A program made the translations under genes and the position numbers. Under the pieces are notes generated by a model. That model did no database searches, was not told the DNA's origin, and saw nothing but the letters and a program-made list of their open reading frames with translations. Positions 34,675 through 42,641 of a stretch of 64,000 nt of DNA are shown piece by piece; positions within the stretch are counted from its first letter, which is position 1, and each line of letters begins with the position of its first letter. This stretch comes from Paracoccaceae bacterium (GTDB lineage: Bacteria > Pseudomonadota > Alphaproteobacteria > Rhodobacterales > Rhodobacteraceae): positions 1 through 64,000 of the forward strand of contig JANQRE010000001.1 of NCBI GenBank assembly GCA_028284705.1, written 5' to 3'.

Positions 34675-35682
34675 TCATGCAGCCGCTTTGGGTGCCATTT
34701 TCGCGGAGACGGTCTCGGCGATCACATCCGTGAGCACCCGGCCCTCTGCACGGGCGGCAAAACTGAGCGCCATGCGGTGGGACAGAACAGGGCCGGAGAG
34801 AGCGGCGACGTCATCGACCGACGGGGCCAATCGGCCATGCAAGAGCGCCCGCGCCCTGACCGTCAGCATCAGCGCTTGCGCGGCGCGCGGCCCCGGGCCC
34901 CAGGACACGGTTTCGCGCACCAGATCGGTGGCTTCCTCACTGTCCGGGCGGCAGGCGCGCACGAGGTCAAGGATTTGCTCCACAACCGCATCGCCCACCG
35001 GCATACGGCGTACCAAGGATTGCGCGGTCATCAGCTCTTCGGGGGTGAACACGGCATGGGCCTGCGCCTCGGTGCTGCCGGTCGTGGCGAGAAGGATATC
35101 CCGCTCCGTGCCACGATCCGGGTAATCCACGGTGATCTGGATGAGGAACCGGTCAAGCTGAGCCTCAGGCAGCGGGTAAGTGCCCTCCTGCTCAATCGGG
35201 TTCTGGGTCGCGAGCACATGGAACGGCGCTGGCAGCGGGTGATCGACACCGGCCACCGAGACCGAGCGCTCCTGCATCGCCTGCAGCAGCGCCGATTGGG
35301 TCCTTGGGCTGGCGCGGTTGATCTCGTCGGCCATCAGAAGCTGCGCAAAAATCGGACCTTCGATATATTTGAACGCGCGGGAGCCATCGGCACCGGTCTC
35401 CAGCACCTCCGAGCCCAGAATATCGGCAGGCATCAGGTCCGGCGTAAATTGCACCCGATTGGTCGTCAGACCCATCACCGTCGAGAGCGTATCGACCAGC
35501 AGCGTCTTGCCCAGGCCAGGCAGGCCCATCAGAAGCGCATGACCGCCGGATAGAAGTGCTGTCAGCGACAGATCAACTACCTCTTCCTGACCGATGATTT
35601 TCGTGGCAATCGAGGTCTTCGCGTCACCAAGTTTCGCCCCCAGCGCCTCGATATCCTTCACCAGATCTTCGGTCTCGCCCAT
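34675..35682 (-). CDS. MoxR-family AAA+ ATPase
   Basis: 335 residues from the ATG at 35682 (GGAGAG upstream). Walker A is GLPGLGKTLLV, Walker B LLMADEINRASPRTQSALLQ, with sensor 1 VLATQNPIEQEGTYPLPEAQ then LDRFL, all diagnostic for MoxR. It opens a four-gene operon (moxR, DUF58, DUF4159, GATase-like). MoxR ATPases act as chaperones for maturation of partner proteins. The operon diverges from DUF1285 across about 50 bases, a standard arrangement in Rhodobacteraceae. Confidence 0.93.
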   Translation of the reverse strand: MGETEDLVKDIEALGAKLGDAKTSIATKIIGQEEVVDLSLTALLSGGHALLMGLPGLGKTLLVDTLSTVMGLTTNRVQFTPDLMPADILGSEVLETGADGSRAFKYIEGPIFAQLLMADEINRASPRTQSALLQAMQERSVSVAGVDHPLPAPFHVLATQNPIEQEGTYPLPEAQLDRFLIQITVDYPDRGTERDILLATTGSTEAQAHAVFTPEELMTAQSLVRRMPVGDAVVEQILDLVRACRPDSEEATDLVRETVSWGPGPRAAQALMLTVRARALLHGRLAPSVDDVAALSGPVLSHRMALSFAARAEGRVLTDVIAETVSAKMAPKAAA

Positions 35683-35734
35683 GACAATCTCTCCGCATAA
35701 CCTATAGTGCCCATAAAGGCAGATATGGCGGTGG

Positions 35735-36328
35735 ATGAGAATGGCAAAGGGAAGTGATGCACAAAAGATTGAGCTTCCGTCGGCGGAAAGCATCGCTGCG
35801 TCGGCTCAGGAGGTCGCCAAGGGCGGATTGCCGCCGGTCGAGAAGTGGAATCCGCCCTTCTGTGGTGACTTGGACATGCGCATTGCACGCGACGGCACCT
35901 GGTTCTATCTCAGCACGCCGATTGGCCGCGCGGCGCTGGTGAAACTCTTCTCCTCGATCATCCGCAAGGATGGGGACGATTACTTTCTGGTTACACCCGT
36001 AGAGAAAGTTGGCATCACCGTCGATGACGCGCCCTTCGTCGCGCTCGATTTCAACGTCGCCGGTTCCGGAGAGGACCAGAAACTCCGCTTTGAGACCCAT
36101 GTCGGCGATTATGTGATCGCCGGGCCCGATCATCCGATCCGTGTGGCTTATGACGAGGACGGCGAACCCTCGCCTTACGTGCTTGTGCGCCGCAACCTCG
36201 AAGCGCTGATCGACCGCAAAAGCTTTTACCGCCTTGTGGATATCGGCACTCATCATCAGGGCTGGTTCGGCGTCTGGTCGGGTGGTGCCTTCTTCAAAAT
36301 CATCAAATCAGAGGAGCTTCCGGAATGA
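35735..36328 (+). CDS. DUF1285 protein
   Basis: 197 residues. WNPPFCGDLDMRIARDGTWF then YLSTPIGRAALVKLFSSIIR is the DUF1285 core (two small beta domains of known structure, unknown function). Two starts are possible, ATG 35735 or ATG 35741. It is head to head with moxR and its stop overlaps the start of the downstream SDR gene (ATGA), so it is cotranslated with it. Confidence 0.88.
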   Translation: MRMAKGSDAQKIELPSAESIAASAQEVAKGGLPPVEKWNPPFCGDLDMRIARDGTWFYLSTPIGRAALVKLFSSIIRKDGDDYFLVTPVEKVGITVDDAPFVALDFNVAGSGEDQKLRFETHVGDYVIAGPDHPIRVAYDEDGEPSPYVLVRRNLEALIDRKSFYRLVDIGTHHQGWFGVWSGGAFFKIIKSEELPE

Positions 36329-37017
36329 CGACCGCTGTGATCATTGGTGTCGGGGATGGCCTGTCGGCCTCCTGCGCCCGCGCGCTTTCCGCCGATGGCT
36401 ACGATTTGCACCTTGCCGCCCGGTCCGAGGCCAAGATGGCCCCGCTCTCTAAGGAAACCAATGCGCAGATGCATCTGGTCGATGGTGCCGATCCAGCCGC
36501 CGTGTCCGCACTGTTTGACGCCGTCGAAGGCCGGATCGACGTGGTGATTTACAACCCCTCCGCCCGGGTGCGCGGCCCGCTGACGGAGCTGGACCCCGAG
36601 ACGGTCCGAAACGCCGTTGAGGTTACCGCGTTCGGCTCTTTCCTCGCTGGTCAGGCTGCCGCCAAACGCATGCTCATGCAGGATCTGGTGGATGGCAAAC
36701 GCGGCACCATCCTCTTCACGGGCGCCTCCGCGGGCGTGAAAGGGTTCCCGCACTCGGCCTCTTTCGCCATGGGCAAGTTTGCCCAGCGCGGGCTGGCGCA
36801 ATCGATGTCGCGGGAGTTGCATCCACAAGGCATCCATGTCGCCTGGATCAATATCGATGGCGGCATCCGCAATCCCGGACGGACGGAGCCTGCCGACAAT
36901 CCGGACTCCATGCTCGACCCGGACGCGATTGCCCGCACCTACATGTCGCTGATCGACCAGGACCGCTCCGCCTGGAGTGCCGAGATCGCCGTGCGGCCGT
37001 GGGTTGAGCGGTGGTGA
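36325..37017 (+). CDS. short-chain dehydrogenase/reductase (SDR) with Phe at the Tyr position
   Basis: 230 residues. The nucleotide-binding start is VIIGVGDGLSASCARAL (a GxGxGxG variant), with NPSAR in place of NNAG. ILFTGASAGVKGFPHSASFA then MGKF holds the Ser and Lys of the active site, but the usual catalytic Tyr of YxxxK is Phe. I recall a subgroup of proteobacterial SDRs with FAxxK here, so this may be a family trait and not damage. It is coupled to DUF1285 by a four-base overlap. Substrate unknown. Confidence 0.8.
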   Translation: MTTAVIIGVGDGLSASCARALSADGYDLHLAARSEAKMAPLSKETNAQMHLVDGADPAAVSALFDAVEGRIDVVIYNPSARVRGPLTELDPETVRNAVEVTAFGSFLAGQAAAKRMLMQDLVDGKRGTILFTGASAGVKGFPHSASFAMGKFAQRGLAQSMSRELHPQGIHVAWINIDGGIRNPGRTEPADNPDSMLDPDAIARTYMSLIDQDRSAWSAEIAVRPWVERW

Positions 37018-37210
37018 TGTGACGGGCTGAGCCGGGCATTGCCGGACCGGGGGATGGCGACCCAGCGGCAATTCTCCAGCACTTTATCTCTCCAAACACA
37101 TCTTCCGCCTAAGCGGAACCCCAAGACCCACCAAATCGCCAGCCCATGGGACGGTCTGGCGATGCCCGGCGCCTTCGGCTTGATTCCGGGCAAGGCGCAG
37201 CAGAACACCC

Positions 37211-37252
37211 AAACACTTCTGACACAATGCTATCCGCAGGCGAGTGTCGCAC
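37211..37252. repeat. degenerate copy of the WYL-regulator operator region
   Basis: This 42-base stretch (AAACACTTCTGACACAATGC...) matches 37705-37746 at all but about seven positions. Its palindrome is partly broken (right half TATCCGCAG for TGTCAGCAG). It lies in the 246-base gap between the SDR stop and the DUF1801 stop, where no gene is seen, so it is probably the mark of an old duplication. Confidence 0.6.
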
Positions 37253-37263
37253 ACCTGCCCGCC

Positions 37264-37620
37264 TTACACGCCGAGTTCCTTTCGGGAGGCTATGGCAAGA
37301 TTTTTCACCAAGTCGTCCGGAATGGGCTTTTTCGGAGAGAACGTGACACCGGTTTTCGTGGCCTTGAGACCAGCAGCCGCAATCGCGTGCGCCTGTTCGG
37401 TGATGGCTCCGTTGCTTACATAAAGGCCGCATTGCTTGGTGAAAGCCGCGTAGCCCGCGATGATCATCTTTCCGAACCCAAAGCCGGGCATGTCATAGGC
37501 AATCAGCTCTTCCGCATCGGGCAGCGCCTCGGCGAGCTGAGCGCGTAAATTGGTGAGAAGCGGTCGGAATTCCTCCGGTGCCGCGGCGATGTAGGCGTCG
37601 TGATCGGCAAATTTGGACAT
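37264..37620 (-). CDS. DUF1801 protein (YdhG/frataxin-like fold)
   Basis: 118 residues. YIAAAPEEFRPLLTNLRAQL, EELIAYDMPGFGF, AAFTKQCGLYVSN and TGVTFSPKKPIPDDLVKNLA follow the DUF1801 family, whose Bacillus member YdhG is described as an iron-chaperone-like protein. It diverges from the VOC gene with the palindromic operator between them, so the WYL regulator probably controls both directions. Confidence 0.85.
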   Translation of the reverse strand: MSKFADHDAYIAAAPEEFRPLLTNLRAQLAEALPDAEELIAYDMPGFGFGKMIIAGYAAFTKQCGLYVSNGAITEQAHAIAAAGLKATKTGVTFSPKKPIPDDLVKNLAIASRKELGV

Positions 37621-37709
37621 ACATGATTATTGCCAATGCAGCGGCACACGCAACCATTGTGGTCTGGGCAGCGAGTCAGCGAGTCGACATCCAATTCCTC
37701 CCTGAAACA

Positions 37710-37733
37710 CTGCTGACACAATGCTGTCAGCAG
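37710..37733. promoter_or_regulatory. palindromic operator for the adjacent WYL/HTH regulator
   Basis: CTGCTGACA (37710-37718) and TGTCAGCAG (37725-37733) form a perfect 9-bp inverted repeat with a six-base spacer, flanked again by ACACT ... AGTGT in inverted order. It sits in the divergent promoter between DUF1801 and the VOC-regulator operon. Confidence 0.7.
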
Positions 37734-37781
37734 GCTAGTGTCATACCACTGCCATCAACCTTTTTGATGGAGAGACATGAC

Positions 37782-38156
37782 ATGACCGATATCCCTGAAC
37801 ACGCCGTCGTCTGGGCCGAAATTCCGGTAAGCAATCTGGCGGAGGCGCGGGACTTCTACGCGAAAGTGCTAGAGGTCGACACGGTGATGAACACCGACGG
37901 CCCGCAACCGATTGCGATCTTCAACAACAAAGACCACGTCAATGGCGTCGCGGGGCATCTCTACGAGGGCAAACCCGCCAAGGGCAACGGCCCTACGGTG
38001 CATCTCGCGATTTCCGGCACCGTCGAAGCGGCCCGCGACCGGGTCTTCGATGCCGGCGGCACCTCTGAAGGCGATCCGATTGCGATCCCCGCGGGGCGGT
38101 TCATCTACGCCCAGGATCCCGATGGCAATTCCATCGGTCTCTTCGAGGCGACCTGA
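37782..38156 (+). CDS. VOC-family (glyoxalase/bleomycin-resistance-like) protein
   Basis: 124 residues from ATG 37782, with GGAGAG eight bases upstream. AVVWAEIPVSNLAEARDFYA then KVL and FIYAQDPDGNSIGLFE are the two ends of the single-domain VOC fold (metal ligands in such proteins usually come from the first strand and the final Glu). The stop is followed immediately by the ATG of the WYL regulator. Substrate unknown. Confidence 0.88.
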   Translation: MTDIPEHAVVWAEIPVSNLAEARDFYAKVLEVDTVMNTDGPQPIAIFNNKDHVNGVAGHLYEGKPAKGNGPTVHLAISGTVEAARDRVFDAGGTSEGDPIAIPAGRFIYAQDPDGNSIGLFEAT

Positions 38157-38855
38157 ATGCGGCGCGCCGACCGCCTCTTCCAGATCGTGCAGATCCTGCG
38201 GGGCGGTCGGCTCACTACAGCGGCTGATTTGGCGGAGACGCTTGAGGTCTCAAAACGCACGATCTATCGCGACATCGCCGATCTCATGGCCAACCGCGTG
38301 CCCATCGAGGGCGAGGCCGGGGTCGGTTACGTCATGCGCGACGGTTTCGACCTGCCACCCTTGATGTTCACCCAGGAAGAGGTGATCGCGCTGGTGGCAG
38401 GCGCGCGCCTGATCAAGGCCTGGGGCGGGGCGTCCATGGCCCTCGGCGCCGTCAACGCGCTTGACAAGATCGAGGCCATCCTGCCGCAAGATGCGCTGAG
38501 CCGCGCGCGTTCGGTCCATGTCCATGCGGTCAACACCTGGGGCATGGGCGATGGGGTGCGCGAAGCCATCGACCTTCTGGAATCCTATGTCGACCAGTCG
38601 CAACGGGTTTCCTTTTCGTACCGCGACAAGAACGATGCCGCCACAACCCGCACCGTGCGCGCACTCAGCGTTTGGTTCTGGGGGCAGGTCTGGACGTTCA
38701 TGACCTGGTGCGAGTTGCGTGAAGATTTCCGCATGTTCCGCGTCGACCGGATGAGCGATATCGCCGCCGTGGGCAGATTCGTTCCTGAAGACGGCAAACG
38801 CATCACCGACTTCCTGCACAGCGAAATCGGGCAGGATCACTTACCTTATTCCTGA
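38157..38855 (+). CDS. YafY-type transcriptional regulator (HTH_11 + WYL)
   Basis: 232 residues. MRRADRLFQIVQILRGGRLT then TAADLAETLEVSKRTIYRDI is the HTH_11 DNA-binding start of YafY regulators. The C-terminal half (QRVSFSYRDKN, RALSVWFWGQVWTFMTWCEL, FRMFRVDRM) is the WYL ligand-sensing domain, here with WFW at the WYL position. It starts directly at the VOC stop, so both are one operon, and it most likely binds the CTGCTGACA palindrome at 37710-37733. Confidence 0.9.
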   Translation: MRRADRLFQIVQILRGGRLTTAADLAETLEVSKRTIYRDIADLMANRVPIEGEAGVGYVMRDGFDLPPLMFTQEEVIALVAGARLIKAWGGASMALGAVNALDKIEAILPQDALSRARSVHVHAVNTWGMGDGVREAIDLLESYVDQSQRVSFSYRDKNDAATTRTVRALSVWFWGQVWTFMTWCELREDFRMFRVDRMSDIAAVGRFVPEDGKRITDFLHSEIGQDHLPYS

Positions 38856-39025
38856 TCACGCTCACGTGAGCTCCACTCCCTGACGTCGGGTTATCAAGGG
38901 CTTAGCCCGGTTTCTGCGCGCTCATGCACAGAATACGTTCGGCCACTCGCTTTTTCGTGAGCGCACCACCGCGTATCGAGTTTGGAACATATCGATCCGC
39001 CACTCACTCACGGACCCCGCCGCCC

Positions 39026-39283
39026 ATGTTCCGCAACCTACTTGCCCTCGTCCTGTTCAGCGCTGTCACTTCAGCGCTGATGTCGGCAATTGTCTGCGGT
39101 GTCATGACCTACAAGATGTCAGGTCTCAGCGCGGCTTTCATGCATGTCTGGTTCGGCGGCTGGACAACCGCCTGGCCGGTTGCCTTCATCGTGATCCTGC
39201 TGGCAGGGCCGCTGATCCGGACCTTCGTTTATCGCGCCTGCCGCTGCCCGATGTCGGCCCCCCAACAAGAACAGCACAACTGA
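39026..39283 (+). CDS. DUF2798 small membrane protein
   Basis: 85 residues from ATG 39026 (MFRNLLALVLFSAVTSALMS). Two hydrophobic helices, the second in WTTAWPVAFIVILLAGPLIR, with the conserved W...W-P-V-A pattern of DUF2798. A longer in-frame opening from 38924 looks non-conserved. The tail CRCPMSAPQQEQHN has two Cys. Function unknown. Confidence 0.75.
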   Translation: MFRNLLALVLFSAVTSALMSAIVCGVMTYKMSGLSAAFMHVWFGGWTTAWPVAFIVILLAGPLIRTFVYRACRCPMSAPQQEQHN

Positions 39284-39360
39284 GCGCACTTGCCAGACCG
39301 CACACCCGCGGTGCATCCTCACCCCATTGACAAGGCGCGCAGAGACGCGTGTGGGGACAG

Positions 39361-40389
39361 ATGTTTGATTTACCCGATTACAAGAAGGTGGAGATCGCAC
39401 CACCTTACCTGCTGATCGTCATCCTGCCGCTTCTGGTCCTGACGGTCTCCGAGCTGCTTCTCAGCTATTTCGGTCATCCGACGCTTGCCCTGCCTGAGAG
39501 CGCGCAGATCGTTCATGACCCGATCAAGGAAGCCTCCGCCCGCTATCAGTTCCTCGGCGCGTTCCTCTTCTACGCCGTGGTCGGGGCCATTTTGACCGCC
39601 GTCTTCATCGGCGAGGTCGCCCTGCGCCACACCTACAAATCCATGATCTACACCGCGATTGCGGTCGCTCTGACGCTGCCCATCGCGATGCTCTTCTCCT
39701 CGCTGGAGCCAGAGACGCTGAAAAGCTTCGAGGCCTACCAGCTGATCGGCGGCGATTTCGTGCGCGCGGCCCTTGGCGACAACAACGTGCCTTATTGCAC
39801 CCTGAAAGGCGTCGAGTGCGGCGAGCATGACGGCTTCATCGCGATGACAACCCTGACAGGCCTGACCAACAACATCGCCGAGATCGCCTCCACCGCCGTG
39901 GTCTTCGGCATGATCCTGGCGCTTGCCCGCCCCGTCCCGGCGCCGGAAACGCCTGAGGGCCGTGTACGCGCCCTGCGCTACGCGCAATCGGTGATGCGCC
40001 GCTATCTCTATTTCGCGGGCCTTCTGCTCAGCGCCGGACTTCTGATGAACATGGCCTGGATGAGCTGGCCCGCCGAGATGATCGGCAATGCCGAGATCCG
40101 CGCCGAACACGCAAAACTGGTGCAAAGCATCTCACTCTATCGCGGCGTCTCCTACTCGATGCTGATCCTCAGCTACTACATGCCCGTCAGCCTGATCCTG
40201 ATGCTGCAGATCGAAATTCTGCATGATGATGCCGCCGAAAAAGCCTCCTCCAGCCTCGCCGATGCGCTCAAGCGGTTCGAGGTCAATCGCATCAAACCGC
40301 TGGAGGCCATAAAGGCGATCCTCGCGATTACTTCGCCGATCCTGGCCGCGGGCTTTGGTCAGGCTGTCACCAACTTCACCCTGCTCTGA
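39361..40389 (+). CDS. multi-pass membrane protein of unknown function
   Basis: 342 residues from ATG 39361 (GGGGACAG upstream). About seven hydrophobic segments: YLLIVILPLLVLTVSELLLS, FLGAFLFYAVVGAILTAVFI, IYTAIAVALTLPIAMLF, IAEIASTAVVFGMILALA, YLYFAGLLLSAGLLMNMAWM, YSMLILSYYMPVSLILML and a short C-terminal one. A loop near 145-165 holds a Cys pair (PYCTLKGVECGEH). I do not recognise a transporter or enzyme family. Confidence 0.7.
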   Translation: MFDLPDYKKVEIAPPYLLIVILPLLVLTVSELLLSYFGHPTLALPESAQIVHDPIKEASARYQFLGAFLFYAVVGAILTAVFIGEVALRHTYKSMIYTAIAVALTLPIAMLFSSLEPETLKSFEAYQLIGGDFVRAALGDNNVPYCTLKGVECGEHDGFIAMTTLTGLTNNIAEIASTAVVFGMILALARPVPAPETPEGRVRALRYAQSVMRRYLYFAGLLLSAGLLMNMAWMSWPAEMIGNAEIRAEHAKLVQSISLYRGVSYSMLILSYYMPVSLILMLQIEILHDDAAEKASSSLADALKRFEVNRIKPLEAIKAILAITSPILAAGFGQAVTNFTLL

Positions 40390-40452
40390 CGCGAGGTTCG
40401 TGTTGCGCATGTGGCATCCGAGATGCTCAGGTCGCGCCAAAGGGGAGACCTC

Positions 40453-41622
40453 ATGAGAACACTCGGAAAATGGCTCGGGCGGATTTTGCTGACGCTCCTT
40501 CTGGCCGCAGTTGCGGTGGGCGTCTGGAAACGCGAAGAGATCACGCGGCTCCTCGCGGTCAATTCGCTCTTCGAGGAAGAGAAGATCGTTGCGAACTTCT
40601 CCAACATGAACGCCGCTTTCCTGAACCGCCCCGTGTCCCGTGGTGAGGGTTCCGTCTCTGAATTGCCTGTTGGCGCGCAGATGACGCTGCCCGAGGGTGC
40701 CGAAGACTGGATCGAAAGCGCGGATGTGACCTCGCTTCTGGTTCTGAAAGACGGCGAAATCCGCTTCGAAGACTATTATCAGGACACATCGCCCACCGAC
40801 CGCCGCATCTCCTGGTCCATTGCCAAAAGCTACCTCTCGGTGCTGTTCGGCATCCTGCTTGACGAGGGCGCGATTGCGTCCCTCGACGATCCCGTCACTA
40901 AATACGCGCCCTCGCTCACCCGCACCGCCTATGACGGCACCAGCATCAAAGATGTACTGACCATGCAGAGCGGCGTGGTTTTCGATGAGGATTATTTTGA
41001 CCAGAAGAGCGACATCAACCGCATGGGCCGCGCCATCGCCTTGGGCGGCACGCTCGACGGCTTCACCGCAAGTTTCACCGAAACCGACCAGGCGCCCGGA
41101 GAGGCCTGGCGATATGTCTCCATCGACACCCATGTGATCGGTATGGTGATCCGCGGGGCGACGGGTCGCGATGTCGCATCACTTCTGTCGGAGAAGGTCG
41201 TCGCACCCCTGGGGCTTGAGACTGAGCCCTACTACCTTACCGATGGCGAGGCGGTCGCGTTCGTGCTCGGTGGCCTCAACTTCACCACCCGCGACTACGC
41301 CCGTTTCGGCCAGATGGTCGCGCAGGATGGTGAGTGGCAGGGCGCGCAGATCGTGCCCACAGATTGGCTGCGCGCATCAACCTCACCTCAAGCCAACACA
41401 GCGCCGGAGAAGAGGCAATACGGCTATCAATGGTGGATGCCCTTTGATGCCCGTGACGGCGAGTTCTTCGGCCACGGTATCTATGGCCAATACGTCTATG
41501 TCGACCGCCCGGCGAATGTGGTGATCGTTGTCACCGCCACCGACCGAGAGTTCCGGCAGTCAGAGGTCTACCATTCGAATATCGCCATGTTCCGGGCAAT
41601 TGCGGAAGCATTCGACGGTTGA
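40453..41622 (+). CDS. class-C beta-lactamase-like serine hydrolase
   Basis: 389 residues from ATG 40453 with AAAGGGGAG upstream. One N-terminal membrane segment (WLGRILLTLLLAAVAVGVW) should anchor it on the periplasmic side. SWSIAKSYLSVLFG supplies the Ser-x-x-Lys active site, YVSIDTHVIGM the second motif and FFGHGIYGQYVYV the HxG motif. The pattern is closer to 6-aminohexanoate-dimer hydrolase and esterase-type members than to true beta-lactamases. Natural substrate unknown. Confidence 0.85.
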   Translation: MRTLGKWLGRILLTLLLAAVAVGVWKREEITRLLAVNSLFEEEKIVANFSNMNAAFLNRPVSRGEGSVSELPVGAQMTLPEGAEDWIESADVTSLLVLKDGEIRFEDYYQDTSPTDRRISWSIAKSYLSVLFGILLDEGAIASLDDPVTKYAPSLTRTAYDGTSIKDVLTMQSGVVFDEDYFDQKSDINRMGRAIALGGTLDGFTASFTETDQAPGEAWRYVSIDTHVIGMVIRGATGRDVASLLSEKVVAPLGLETEPYYLTDGEAVAFVLGGLNFTTRDYARFGQMVAQDGEWQGAQIVPTDWLRASTSPQANTAPEKRQYGYQWWMPFDARDGEFFGHGIYGQYVYVDRPANVVIVVTATDREFRQSEVYHSNIAMFRAIAEAFDG

Positions 41623-41823
41623 GCCGCACCGAGCGCGCACTAACCGCCGAGTCGAGCAGAGTAGACGCCTCACTCCCCCAGCAACGCATCGATGGGATCG
41701 AGACTGGCAGCGCGATGGGCCGGAAAGAACCAACGACGCCCGCACCCAAGGCCGATCATATCGGCCAATTCATTGGTGGATCAGACAAGCCGCAGTTCAA
41801 GCAGTAGGGGGCCAAAGGGCCGC

Positions 41824-42162
41824 CTAGCGATCCGCAGCATCCTCGAAACCAAGGAGTTTCCTAGACCGCCCGCCGGTTGCACAATAGGCTAGGATCGGTT
41901 TCGGCAATCCTGAGCTGACCTCCTTGAAACGCTCGATATCCTTCGGGGTCGGGCCATCCTTCCGGATCGGGAAATAGAGCGGAACCAACCCGAGATTTTG
42001 CGCGCTCTGACTGATCGCTTCGAACAATGCCTGAGCAATGTCCTCCCCGTCCGGCCGGTTGCAGGCGACAGAGCGATATCCAAGCGCAGCGATGAGCGGC
42101 ATGTCGTCGGTCGAGATTTGGCCCGAGGTCGAGAATGCATCGGAGAGTTTATCGACATCCAT
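41824..42162 (-). CDS. TIGR01244-type phosphatase / sulfur-transferase-like protein
   Basis: 112 residues. FSTSGQISTDDMPLIAALGY then RSVACNRPDGED, with active-site loop YCATGGRSR (Cys-x5-Arg), match the dual-specificity-phosphatase-like DUF442 family also found fused in Blh proteins (beta-lactamase-hydrolase-like, linked to sulfide handling). It starts 13 bases after the phasin stop, so the two are cotranscribed and probably under the FNR-type box at 42593. Confidence 0.85.
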   Translation of the reverse strand: MDVDKLSDAFSTSGQISTDDMPLIAALGYRSVACNRPDGEDIAQALFEAISQSAQNLGLVPLYFPIRKDGPTPKDIERFKEVSSGLPKPILAYCATGGRSRKLLGFEDAADR

Positions 42163-42175
42163 GGTCTTACGTCCT

Positions 42176-42535
42176 TCAGGTTTTGGAGCCGTCCTTGCCT
42201 TTCGCGACGGCGTTGGTGATCACCGCGTTGCTCATCTCGACCAGCTTGCCGGTCTCTGCGGTGTATTGCTCGATCGCCTTTTGCAGGAATTTGGACTGAA
42301 GTTTCTGCAACTCGGTAAAGTCCTTGCAGTGCAGCATTTCGTGTTGCGCGTTGACGTCTTCCTTGACCCGCTCAGCAACAAAGCCGAGCACCTCGGCACC
42401 AAGATCGCCCATGCCTTCGATCCAGGCGGTTCCGAACCCTGTCAAATTGTTGAAGCCGAGCTTCTGCAGTTCAGCAAGATTGGACATCATGGCGGGATCG
42501 CCGCCGTCATTGATCGTGCTTGATTTGGTCGCCAT
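42176..42535 (-). CDS. phasin family protein
   Basis: 119 residues, mostly amphipathic helix, with KLGFNNLTGFGTAWIEGMGD and DFTELQKLQSKFLQKAIEQY then TAETGKLVEMSN as in phasins, which coat polyhydroxyalkanoate granules. ATG at 42535 follows AAAAGGAGC. It is divergent from the P-type ATPase; the shared gap holds a TTGA-N6-TCAA box, so expression may rise at low oxygen. Confidence 0.85.
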   Translation of the reverse strand: MATKSSTINDGGDPAMMSNLAELQKLGFNNLTGFGTAWIEGMGDLGAEVLGFVAERVKEDVNAQHEMLHCKDFTELQKLQSKFLQKAIEQYTAETGKLVEMSNAVITNAVAKGKDGSKT

Positions 42536-42592
42536 TCGACGCTCCTTTTCGCGGTGAGTCGGGCAATTCTAGGCCACCTGTTGCAGCGACGA

Positions 42593-42606
42593 TTGACCTC
42601 GCTCAA
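42593..42606. promoter_or_regulatory. FNR/FixK-type box
   Basis: TTGACCTCGCTCAA fits TTGA-N6-TCAA, the core of the FNR/FixK/FnrL site. It lies 36 bases ahead of the P-type ATPase ATG and 58 bases from the phasin ATG on the other strand. Confidence 0.55.
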
Positions 42607-42641
42607 TCGGTAGGCGTCGGTTCGATCTATCACGCGGGGTT

